NCBI GenBank assembly: GCA_038400315.1
Contig: CP151667.1
Location: 5,467,174-5,531,173 of the forward strand
Reading direction: 5' to 3'
Length of the DNA: 64,000 nt
Origin: Isosphaeraceae bacterium EP7
Lineage (GTDB): Bacteria; Planctomycetota; Planctomycetia; Isosphaerales; Isosphaeraceae
Below, piece after piece: positions 54,914-61,472 of the stretch. The translations under genes and the position numbers were made by a program. A model generated the notes under the pieces. That model ran no database searches, was not told where the DNA came from, and worked only from the letters and a program-made list of their open reading frames with translations. The stretch's first letter is position 1, and every line of letters begins with the position of its first letter.

Positions 54914-55021
54914 TTGACCCGGGCGGGGCAGGCGGTAAGATGGGCTTGCTGAGGGCTCTTACGCGCCAAGCGTCAGGGTCGGAACCCCTCGACACCGCCA
55001 AGTGCCGGGGGGTTCTTCTTT
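54914..55021 (+). ncRNA. Candidate small antisense RNA cassette (promoter to terminator)
   Basis: TTGACC (54914-54919) and TAAGAT (54936-54941) are spaced 16 bp apart, close to a sigma-70 consensus on the plus strand. The predicted start near 54948 leads after about 35 nt into a long hairpin (54982-54995 with 55002-55015, one mismatch) with the tail TTCTTCTTT, giving an RNA of about 75 nt. The opposite strand is the 214-bp gap between two leftward genes, upstream of the transfer operon, so the RNA would pair with that leader. It resembles FinP of the F plasmid in size, position and orientation. It has not been tested for expression. Confidence 0.5.
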
Positions 55022-55027
55022 CCGCCT

Positions 55028-55885
55028 CTATGAGACCACGAGATACCTCCCGACGCCCGAGGCGTCACAATAGGCCTTGAGGTCGCTGGCGAGTTGCGCC
55101 CGCGCATTCTCCGAAGCCACCTCGTTGCCCGTGGCCAGGTATAACGCGACCTTCTCTCCGGCCGCGGGCCTGAACATCGACGCGAGCCGCGCCGCCGGCT
55201 CTCCGGCTCGTCTCGGGGGCCCGAGCTTGTAGCCGGTGATCACCGCGTGGGGGACGAACTCGCTCCCGAGCGTCACGGCCGGGTCCCACTTCTCGTGGAG
55301 CTTGCGCTGGCCGTCGGCCTCGCCTAGCCGGTCCCACAGCTCCAGGAAGAGCGTGGTGACGGCCGAACGGATGACGAGCTCGGTGATCTCGTCATGCGAC
55401 CGGGTATGGCGAAGAGCGACGCGCTCGACCCAAGGCGCGTGCTTCGCGAGGTAATAAATCCGAGCCTCATCGCCCGGGGCCTTCTTCTTCTTCTTGCCGT
55501 AAATGTTTTCGATCAAATCATCATCAAGGATGGTCGTCGACCGAGAAAGCGGGGTCGGGTTGGCCGGAGGGGGTAGAGCAGGAAGAACCTCCTCAGGGAA
55601 CGCGAGCTCGGGATTGTACGCGGGGGTGATGATCGGCAACGACGGGATGAGCGCGGTGCGAAGTCCTAACTCGGGGCACTTCTCCATCAGCGTCGAGTTG
55701 ATGACCTTGATGATCTTCAGGTGCTCGGAGCGTGGTGCGTCCCCGCAGTAAGGTCTGACGAAGTCGTGGTCGGCGTAATTGGCGGCGCGCATGAACACCG
55801 CGGCGTCGAGCACCTCAAGCATTAGCCGGACGTTGGGAGATGCCTTCAACTCTTCGGGCGAAGGCAGGGGGAAGGTCTCGGACAT
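55028..55885 (-). CDS. Protein of unknown function, first gene of the leftward transfer set
   Basis: A 285-residue soluble protein with no recognised domain. The N-terminal part is helical (NVRLMLEVLDAAVFMRAANY), a Pro-rich linker lies at about residues 90-115, and a basic patch GKKKKKA follows near residue 130. The C-terminal part has alpha/beta segments with VALYLATGNEVASENARAQ. The start at 55885 is the best in-frame ATG but lies 5 nt after a hairpin that covers the ribosome-binding region. It is 214 bp upstream of the transfer genes and may be transcribed with them. Confidence 0.65.
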   Translation of the reverse strand: MSETFPLPSPEELKASPNVRLMLEVLDAAVFMRAANYADHDFVRPYCGDAPRSEHLKIIKVINSTLMEKCPELGLRTALIPSLPIITPAYNPELAFPEEVLPALPPPANPTPLSRSTTILDDDLIENIYGKKKKKAPGDEARIYYLAKHAPWVERVALRHTRSHDEITELVIRSAVTTLFLELWDRLGEADGQRKLHEKWDPAVTLGSEFVPHAVITGYKLGPPRRAGEPAARLASMFRPAAGEKVALYLATGNEVASENARAQLASDLKAYCDASGVGRYLVVS

Positions 55886-56341
55886 GAAAACAGCCGCCTC
55901 GATGATCGTGTGAGACGACCACCCGGCGGCTGGAGTGTCTTGAGAGACGCGCGGCCCCTACAGGACCGCGCATCTTTGTTCGACCTCTTTACCCGACGGC
56001 TGGTTCGCCTGTCAGTGCACGAGCGATTGCCCGCGCTTGTCTGAATGTCTGGAGGAACCGAGGTTTCGGAATCCACTCCACGCGCATCGTCTGTCGCACG
56101 TGGCAGCTTTTAGGTTAGGCGGCGGTGTTGCCACCCGTCAATCCGAAAATCTAGAATTTCGACCAGAATTTCGAAAACCACTCTTCGCTATCCATCTGTG
56201 TACTGCGGTGCTAAGTAGTGAAAATATGAACATGTGTAGTGACTAGCCCTGATCCGCCCGGCATTCCCCAATGCCGAGCGGGTTCGGCGCATGAAAGGTT
56301 TTTCATGGACCGGCCCGTTCGCCCTTTACCGAGGAGCGAAC
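55886..56341 (+). promoter_or_regulatory. Divergent control region with AT-rich repeats and hairpins
   Basis: This 456-bp gap separates the leftward transfer set from the rightward DUF932 gene. On the left are an inverted repeat over the leader of the 55885 gene (55891-55898 with 55925-55932) and a GC-rich hairpin (55949-55971). In the middle is an AT-rich segment with direct repeats at 56153-56174 and GTAGTGA at 56215-56221 and 56236-56242. On the right are two hairpins at 56254-56281 and 56290-56307. It probably holds both promoters and could be a replication or transfer origin. No protein gene is seen. Confidence 0.5.
56153..56174. repeat. Tandem iteron-like repeat
   Basis: AGAATTTCGA occurs at 56153-56162 and 56165-56174, a 12-bp period, in an AT-rich part of the divergent region. 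The context also gives palindromic TTTCGAAA. Possible binding site for a replication or repressor protein. Confidence 0.5.
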
Positions 56342-57115
56342 ATGTCGGAAGCGAAGCTGATGCTCCACTGCGGAGCCAGGCACGTCCCACGCACCGAGCT
56401 GGCGACGGTGCCCACGCCCGATGGTACTCGGACCTGGCGGCCGGTCAGTCACGAGCGGGTGATCTCGACCGTCGAGGAGTCCCTCCAGTCCTCGGGCTTC
56501 CTGGTCAGGAAGAGCCAATTCGGGCTCTCGCGCGGTGATGCACGCATGTTTGCCACGCTCGACCTTGAGTCGGCGTTGGCGGCTGGCGTCACCCTGGCGG
56601 TCGGCATCCGCAACTCGATGGACAAGTCGTTCCCGATGGGGTTCGCGGCTGGTTCTCGCGTGTTCATATGCGACAATCTCGCCATGCGTTCAGAGCTACT
56701 GATCCGCAGGAAGCACACGGTCAACGGCCTCTCCCGGTTCACGGACGCCATTGCGGGCGCGGTCACCGGCCTCAAGCAGTTCCAGGCCACGGAGACCCGG
56801 CGGATCGCCAGGATGCAGGAGATCGAGATCGACGACGTCAAGGCGGAGTCGGTCATGCTCCGGGCCTACCACGCGCGCATCGTCTCCCACCGCGTCCTGC
56901 CCGACGTCCTCGACCAGTGGCGCGAACCGCGCTTCGAGGAGTTCCACCCCCGGACGCTTTTCAGCCTGCTGAACGCATTCACGTCGGCGATGGCGCCGAG
57001 GTCGACCAGCAATCCCCAGGCGTATGCGACCTCGACGATGCGCCTCTACGGCGTCCTCGATCAGAACTTCCCCCTGGCCATCGAGGCGGGGGAGGTGATC
57101 GATGTCAAGCCGTAG
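56342..57115 (+). CDS. DUF932 phage/plasmid-type protein
   Basis: A 257-residue DUF932 protein, a family carried by phages, plasmids and integrative elements. Typical parts are FMVRK-like FLVRKSQFGLS, GVTLAVGIRNSMDKSFPMGFAAGSRVFICDN and LAMRSELLIRRKHT. The role is unknown, though members are often made early after element activation. ATG 56342 has GAGGAGCG 6 nt upstream. The gene is read rightward, away from the divergent control region, and the leader holds two hairpins. Confidence 0.9.
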   Translation: MSEAKLMLHCGARHVPRTELATVPTPDGTRTWRPVSHERVISTVEESLQSSGFLVRKSQFGLSRGDARMFATLDLESALAAGVTLAVGIRNSMDKSFPMGFAAGSRVFICDNLAMRSELLIRRKHTVNGLSRFTDAIAGAVTGLKQFQATETRRIARMQEIEIDDVKAESVMLRAYHARIVSHRVLPDVLDQWREPRFEEFHPRTLFSLLNAFTSAMAPRSTSNPQAYATSTMRLYGVLDQNFPLAIEAGEVIDVKP

Positions 57116-57249
57116 GGGGCCGCGTTGCCTCAAACGAGCCAACGGGAAGCGGAGATGGATCGCCATCAACCGCAACGGAGTGCGTTTTCGATAGACAGGG
57201 ACGGCCATCTCGGCAGGGATGCCGCTCCTTCTTACCGAGGACTCATCCG

Positions 57250-57558
57250 ATGGCGCGACGAAAGGCCGAAGAGGCAGCGGAAGCACCACCCGCCGAAGCA
57301 CCTCTGGAACCGCAGACGAACGGCAACAAGCCGGTCCACGCAATCCGCATGGGCCGGATCCGGGCGAGCATCTGGGGCAACCAGAACGAGCACGGGGTGT
57401 TCTATTCGGTGAAGATCAGCCGGTCCTATCAGGACGGCGAGGGTTGGAAGAGCACCGATAATTTCGGGCGCGACGACTGTCTGCTCGCGGCGAAGGTGCT
57501 CGACATGGCCCATACCTGGATCTGCCAGACGCTTGCCGGCGGCGAGATCCCCTTCTAG
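57250..57558 (+). CDS. Conserved mobile-element protein of unknown function (102 aa)
   Basis: A 102-residue protein with an Ala/Glu/Pro-rich tail at the N terminus and a conserved core: IRMGRIRASIWGNQNEHGVF, SRSYQDGEGWKSTDNFGRDD and LLAAKVLDMAHTWICQ. Similar small proteins are common on planctomycete and related mobile elements; I know this only as a recurring pattern. Start ATG 57250 has CCGAGGA upstream. The gene is in the same rightward unit as DUF932 and the primase-polymerase gene. Confidence 0.8.
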   Translation: MARRKAEEAAEAPPAEAPLEPQTNGNKPVHAIRMGRIRASIWGNQNEHGVFYSVKISRSYQDGEGWKSTDNFGRDDCLLAAKVLDMAHTWICQTLAGGEIPF

Positions 57559-57567
57559 GGTTCAACC

Positions 57568-57594
57568 GGGACACGGAAGTCCCTTCTGTTTTCG
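57568..57594 (+). terminator. Small hairpin with T-rich tail
   Basis: GGGAC (57568-57572) pairs with GTCCC (57579-57583) around a 6-nt loop, then TTCTGTTTT. It lies 10 bp after the 102-residue gene and may weakly separate it from the primase-polymerase gene. Confidence 0.5.
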
Positions 57595-57630
57595 CGTCGC
57601 CCCTCCCCCACCCAACTGGAGGCCCCGTCT

Positions 57631-58452
57631 ATGAGACCCGCGCCCCAGCGAGGGACGCTTGCAACGGGCTTATGGCTCCTCAGAAACGAGCTCGTTCCCG
57701 TGCCCACCAGGCCGCGTGAGAAACGCCCCATCGAGAACGGCTGGGGGATCGCTCCCCCGAGTCGCGGCCAGCTCATACAGACGTTTCGGGACTTCCCCGG
57801 CGCGGGCGTCGGCATGGCGCTGGGGCCGATCCCCGGAATTGTGGACCTTGAAGTCGACGACGTCGAGCGTGGCACGCCGCTCCTCGAGACCCTTGAGCTC
57901 CCTCCCACGCTGGGCTGGCTGTCGAGCCGTGGAAGTCATCGCATCTACAGGTGGGACCCCAGGCTCCCCGATGAGAAGGCCGTTCACTATCTGGCCGGGG
58001 GTGCCATCGAATTGAGGATCGGTGGCGAGAAGAAACAGACCTTCTCGGTCTGCCCTCCGACTCTGGGCGAGAACTATCGGCGCCGAGTTTGGTTTCCCGT
58101 CTGGGAGATCTCCCCATTGCCCGAAAGGCTTCTGAGGGAGATCGATCGGCCGACGAAGCCCAGGGTTGCGGCCCGGATGGTCATGCCCCGCGTGGCCGAC
58201 GGCTATTCGCGGGCGGCATTGCGGAACGAGGCCAAGGCGGTTGCCCAGGCCGGCGAGGGCAATCGGAACAGACAGCTCAACAAGAGCGCCTACTCCCTCG
58301 GGACCTTGGTCGGCGCCGGGTGGCTCGACAGGTCCGCGGTCGAAGTTGTGCTAATCGACGCCGCGTTAGCATGCGGGCTCTCGGAGCGAGAGGCGCTCGC
58401 GACGATCAAGAGCGGGTTGGATGCGGGGACTATTCGCCCCCGATCGGGTTGA
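57631..58452 (+). CDS. Primase-polymerase (bifunctional DNA primase/polymerase N-terminal) domain protein
   Basis: A 273-residue protein with a prim-pol domain. The conserved K-x-P entry (PREKRPIENGW), GVGMALGPIPGI, metal-binding acidic cluster D72/E74/D76 (IVDLEVDD) and SSRGSHRIYRW (His103) are present. The last catalytic site has ELRIGG (E127/R129) in place of the more usual DxR, and KQTFSVCPPT follows. There is no fused helicase, and the C-terminal 110 residues are helical. Prim-pol proteins make primers or fill gaps during mobile element replication. Start ATG 57631 has GGAGG 8 nt upstream. Confidence 0.82.
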   Translation: MRPAPQRGTLATGLWLLRNELVPVPTRPREKRPIENGWGIAPPSRGQLIQTFRDFPGAGVGMALGPIPGIVDLEVDDVERGTPLLETLELPPTLGWLSSRGSHRIYRWDPRLPDEKAVHYLAGGAIELRIGGEKKQTFSVCPPTLGENYRRRVWFPVWEISPLPERLLREIDRPTKPRVAARMVMPRVADGYSRAALRNEAKAVAQAGEGNRNRQLNKSAYSLGTLVGAGWLDRSAVEVVLIDAALACGLSEREALATIKSGLDAGTIRPRSG

Positions 58453-58473
58453 CGCGCCGCTGCCCCGCCGCCA

Positions 58474-58848
58474 TCAGGCCAACAGGACACGACGATCCTC
58501 GGTCCGCCGCTTCGCCTCGGCACCAGCCTTGGCGACGGCCTCGATGCCCAGGGCGATCAGAGCGTCCGTGTCCTTGCCGGCGACGAACTTCCCATTGCCG
58601 TTGATGAAATTGACGAACGCCGCCACCGAGGCGCCTATCGCCACCTCGTCGATCTTCGTGAGCCCGTGCTCGCGTTTGTGCGACTCGAGACCGCCGAGGA
58701 TCATCGCCAGCGCGCTCTGGTAGAGCGTCTCGCGGAAGGCGTCAACCTTTGCCTTCTTGGCCTCGGCGTCGAGCGGCACCGGCTTCGTCGGGCGTGCGGC
58801 GATTCTTGCTTGGTTCCGTTCCATCTCCCTCCGCAGCCTCTTGCTCAC
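58474..58848 (-). CDS. Protein of unknown function, GTG start
   Basis: A 124-residue helical protein with a basic N terminus (SKRLRREMERNQARI) and a central hydrophobic helix-like region (VAIGASVAAFVNFINGNGKF). The start GTG 58848 overlaps the upstream stop (GTGA) and has GGAGG 5 nt upstream, so coupling supports it. No domain recognised. It is the last gene of the leftward envelope operon. Confidence 0.65.
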   Translation of the reverse strand: MSKRLRREMERNQARIAARPTKPVPLDAEAKKAKVDAFRETLYQSALAMILGGLESHKREHGLTKIDEVAIGASVAAFVNFINGNGKFVAGKDTDALIALGIEAVAKAGAEAKRRTEDRRVLLA

Positions 58849-59252
58849 GCCGCCTCCGCATTCACGTTCTTCCATGCCTGGTAGAGCTTACTGAGCTCCG
58901 GAAACTCCTTGCCGTAGACCTCGCAGAACGCGATGAACATGATCACGCAGGGCGAGAGATTCTGCCGCGTGGCCTCGGCATCGAGCGCCTCGCTCATCCA
59001 CTCCATCTGCTTCGGGATGGTGAACCAGAACCTCGATAAATCACGCCGCTTCGAGCCGACGCCGCCGACGAACCCCTCGCCCGGCCGGTTTGCGAAGTGC
59101 GTGCTGAACGCTCGGCGGAAGATGTCCCCGACCGTCCGTTCGTACTTCTCGCAGACCGCCCAGACGAAGGGCACCACCCACTTCATGTCATGCCGCAACG
59201 TGACGGCGATGACCTTCAGTTTTCGCTTCGGTGTCTTCTTAGATTTCGCCAT
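58845..59252 (-). CDS. Basic protein, possible ribbon-helix-helix fold
   Basis: A 135-residue protein with a strongly basic N terminus (MAKSKKTPKRKLKV). The C-terminal part has a strand then two helices (SRFWFTIPKQMEWMSEALDA and LSPCVIMFIAFCEVYGKE), which recalls a ribbon-helix-helix DNA-binding module, though not clearly. Start 59252 is chosen over the in-frame ATG at 59285 because it fits the 10-bp gap after the upstream stop. It could be a relaxosome-type accessory or regulator. That is inference. Confidence 0.6.
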   Translation of the reverse strand: MAKSKKTPKRKLKVIAVTLRHDMKWVVPFVWAVCEKYERTVGDIFRRAFSTHFANRPGEGFVGGVGSKRRDLSRFWFTIPKQMEWMSEALDAEATRQNLSPCVIMFIAFCEVYGKEFPELSKLYQAWKNVNAEAA

Positions 59253-59262
59253 ACCTCTCCAC

Positions 59263-59667
59263 TCAGTTGTTACTTCTCTTCTCAATTACGTCTGTGAGTC
59301 CCTGTCGGTCGAGCTCTCCCTCGAGCCCGCCGTTGTTGTCCTGTTGGATTTCAATTGTCGGCTGCTCGTAATCCCCAAGGTCGTCACATTGTGAATCGGA
59401 GGAATAGGCACACCCCTCGAACTCCCGGTAGTGCTTCTTGCGCCACTCCCGATACACGTTGACGCGGGCCGAGGTGATCGGGTCCTCCGGCTTCGGGACG
59501 TATGGCCTCTTGGGGACACACTGATCGAACTTGGGATCGCGCGGATCGTGCCACCCTTCAACCATCCTGTCAGCGGGCCGCGTGCCCATATCCTCTGGCT
59601 TGGTGATCGTCACGAATCCGTATCCAGCCGCCAGTGCCAGAATCGCCAATGTCGTAAATTTGATCAT
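59263..59667 (-). CDS. Small exported Cys-containing protein
   Basis: A 134-residue protein with a hydrophobic N terminus (about residues 5-20, a signal anchor or signal peptide), then a polar body with three Cys (FDQCVPKRP, FEGCAYSSDSQCDD). It is probably periplasmic, with possible disulfides. GGGAGGCAGGG lies before the start. It lies between the transglycosylase and the basic protein in the leftward operon. No domain recognised. Confidence 0.65.
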   Translation of the reverse strand: MIKFTTLAILALAAGYGFVTITKPEDMGTRPADRMVEGWHDPRDPKFDQCVPKRPYVPKPEDPITSARVNVYREWRKKHYREFEGCAYSSDSQCDDLGDYEQPTIEIQQDNNGGLEGELDRQGLTDVIEKRSNN

Positions 59668-59698
59668 GTCCCTGCCTCCCTCTCTCCAACCGTTTTGA

Positions 59699-60355
59699 TT
59701 AACCTTCCAACTTGTCCAGCATCTCCGTGACCGCCATGTCGCTCAGCGCGTCCATTGCCCTGTCCGCATAGCGCTCCGCCATCGGCCCCGAGCCGTTGTA
59801 GCAGCGGAACGCGTCGCGATAGGTGGCCACCTTGCTCAGCTTCTTCGCCTTGGCCGCCTCTTTGCAGTTGCCCCAGACGACGCCCGCAATCTCGAAGTTG
59901 ACCCGCAGGTCGAGCAGGTCCGCCCAGGTCTTGCCATACTTCGGCGCGTGCCACGCGGCAACCTGGAAGGGCCCATACGAGCACCGATAGGCGTCACGCT
60001 GTTCCGGGTCCTTCGTGATCTTGTTCGCCTGTTCGAGCCAGAATTTTGAATCCCACTCGCACCGTTTGGCCTCGCGCCTGTTCTTCCCACCGTCCTCCAT
60101 CTTGAGCAGGGTGATGGCGACCGGCTTCTCCATGCCCATCCGCGGGGCCTCCTCGATCAACTCGTCCATCGATGGGTCCCGCTTCTCCACCTCGATCGGC
60201 ACCTGGACATGTTCGACACGGACCGGCGGATTGACGAACCCATATAAGGACAAGCCGCCGACCGCGGCACCGCTCAGCACGATCAGGAAGAAACACCAGG
60301 TCACAATCCGCTTCACCATTTTGACCTTGCGGTCGATCCAACTTCCCACGCTCAT
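59699..60355 (-). CDS. Membrane-anchored lytic transglycosylase-like protein
   Basis: A 218-residue protein with one N-terminal membrane helix (about residues 15-38) and a periplasmic lysozyme-like fold domain. The likely catalytic Glu is in ITLLKMEDGG (about residue 87), and the SLT-type signature elements follow as RCSYGPFQVAAWHAP and FRCYNGSGPMAERYAD. Such enzymes cut peptidoglycan locally, helping assembly of secretion or conjugation channels or phage exit. ATG 60355 has GGAGA 7 nt upstream. Its place in a leftward operon with exported proteins fits an envelope-penetration function of the element. Confidence 0.78.
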   Translation of the reverse strand: MSVGSWIDRKVKMVKRIVTWCFFLIVLSGAAVGGLSLYGFVNPPVRVEHVQVPIEVEKRDPSMDELIEEAPRMGMEKPVAITLLKMEDGGKNRREAKRCEWDSKFWLEQANKITKDPEQRDAYRCSYGPFQVAAWHAPKYGKTWADLLDLRVNFEIAGVVWGNCKEAAKAKKLSKVATYRDAFRCYNGSGPMAERYADRAMDALSDMAVTEMLDKLEG

Positions 60356-60388
60356 AATCGTCTCCAATTTGTTCTTTGCTCAAAACCT

Positions 60389-60631
60389 TCAGCTTCCGGC
60401 GAGCACGCACCCGCCGATCACCACGATTACCCCCGTCACGAAAATCATCACCGCCAGCGTCCGAGTGTCGATCGCCTCGACCACTTCGGGCATCCCCTGG
60501 GCTAAGTCATACGGGCTGAGCGGCAACGACCGCTTTCCGCGGGCAAAGTCCACGCGGATCACGTTGTCGATCTCCGCCCCGTCCTCGGTCTCCACCAGCA
60601 CCGGCCATCGTCCGCTGCAGTTCATGTCCAT
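60389..60631 (-). CDS. Small membrane protein of unknown function (80 aa)
   Basis: An 80-residue protein with a soluble N-terminal half and one C-terminal membrane helix (about residues 57-79, TLAVMIFVTGVIVVIGGCVL). The start at 60631 has GGGAGGG 3 nt upstream; the in-frame ATG two codons later gives better spacing. It is the first gene of the leftward envelope operon behind the candidate promoter at 60656-60685. Function unknown. Confidence 0.6.
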   Translation of the reverse strand: MDMNCSGRWPVLVETEDGAEIDNVIRVDFARGKRSLPLSPYDLAQGMPEVVEAIDTRTLAVMIFVTGVIVVIGGCVLAGS

Positions 60632-60655
60632 AGTCCCTCCCGCTGTTCAGATGCG

Positions 60656-60685
60656 ACGCTACATCGTTTGTTTTCAAACCGTCAA
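60656..60685 (-). promoter_or_regulatory. Candidate promoter and operator of the leftward envelope operon
   Basis: On the minus strand TTGACG (60680-60685) and TAGCGT (60656-60661) are 18 bp apart. Between them lies the inverted repeat GTTTG-TTTT-CAAAC (60666-60679), which would suit a repressor site. The operon starts 25 bp downstream. Confidence 0.35.
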
Positions 60686-60807
60686 CAAATATTCATAACG
60701 CCAGATGGACCGCTTCCCTTGAGCCCTATTTCGTGCTCTCCGCTGGTTTAAGCCGCTGAAAGCTGATAGCGTCGTTAAATCAACGCATTGAGTGTCTTAG
60801 AGGCGAG

Positions 60808-61140
60808 TTGGCAACCCCCTACAAACGCGGTCGGACCTTCGAATACCGCGTCAGCGCCCGTTTGGTCGGGCTCGACTACCACGTCGTGCGGTCGGCTTCC
60901 TCCCACGGGGAGGCCGATCTCGTGGCCTCCCGGGCCGGAAAGACTCTGTTCGTCCAGGCAAAGACGCAGGACCGCCTCGACCCCGGGGAATGGAACGCCC
61001 TGTTCAACGCCGCCAAGAAGGCCGGCGCGCTGCCGATCCTGGTCACCAAGGACAAGAAGCGGAAGCTCGTGTTCTGGCGTCTGACCGGACCGAAGGTCCC
61101 GAGGAGCCGGCACAAACCGAGGGAGCTCTTCGAGCCTTGA
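60808..61140 (+). CDS. Hjc-like Holliday junction resolvase/PD-(D/E)xK nuclease
   Basis: A 110-residue protein of the archaeal-type Hjc resolvase fold found in phages and mobile elements. The pattern is KRGRTFEYRV (Glu12), then SHGEADLVAS (Asp37) and LFVQAK (Gln50-Ala-Lys52), where the usual Glu of ExK is Gln. That Gln form is frequent in bacterial and phage members. It would resolve branched DNA during replication or recombination of the element. The start is TTG 60808, the only sensible in-frame start near the conserved N terminus, with GAGG about 4 nt before it. The next gene starts inside its stop codon (TTGA). Confidence 0.82.
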   Translation: MATPYKRGRTFEYRVSARLVGLDYHVVRSASSHGEADLVASRAGKTLFVQAKTQDRLDPGEWNALFNAAKKAGALPILVTKDKKRKLVFWRLTGPKVPRSRHKPRELFEP

Positions 61141-61472
61141 GCAGCGAAGGGGCGGCCGTGCCGCGGCGTGCCCCGCCGCACGTCGTGTTCGAGGCCGAAT
61201 TTACCCAGTCCAGCCCCCTGACGGGGGAGCGTGCCATGTGGGCGGCGGTCGTCCGCTGCGCCCTGTCCGAAGCACGTCGTCCGCTCCTAGGCAGCGAGGC
61301 GAAAAGCGTCCACAATGAGCCCCGTAGGGAGGCGCGGAAGTGGTTCAGGAAACGCTCGCGCGACTACATCGGCGGCTGGGGTTGGATCATCGACTCCGTA
61401 GGCATCTCGCCGCACATGGTTAAACGCATCGAAGCAGCGGCGAAGGCCAGCACAAGGCGGGATGGCGGGTGA
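61137..61472 (+). CDS. Small protein of unknown function, coupled to tape-measure-like gene
   Basis: A 111-residue protein from TTG 61137 (in-frame GTG at 61158 is an alternative). The C-terminal half (EARKWFRKRSRDYIGGWGWI, then IDSVGISPHMVKRIEA) resembles small helix-turn-helix-like proteins found near replication or structural genes of phages and integrative elements. The start overlaps the upstream stop, and its stop overlaps the start of the next gene by 11 bp. No family assigned. Confidence 0.6.
   Translation: MSSEGAAVPRRAPPHVVFEAEFTQSSPLTGERAMWAAVVRCALSEARRPLLGSEAKSVHNEPRREARKWFRKRSRDYIGGWGWIIDSVGISPHMVKRIEAAAKASTRRDGG

Noticed and set aside
60808-61140. Loss of catalysis in the Hjc-like protein because ExK is QAK
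   Set aside because: A Gln at this position is frequent in bacterial and phage members of the family, so it is not good evidence of inactivity.
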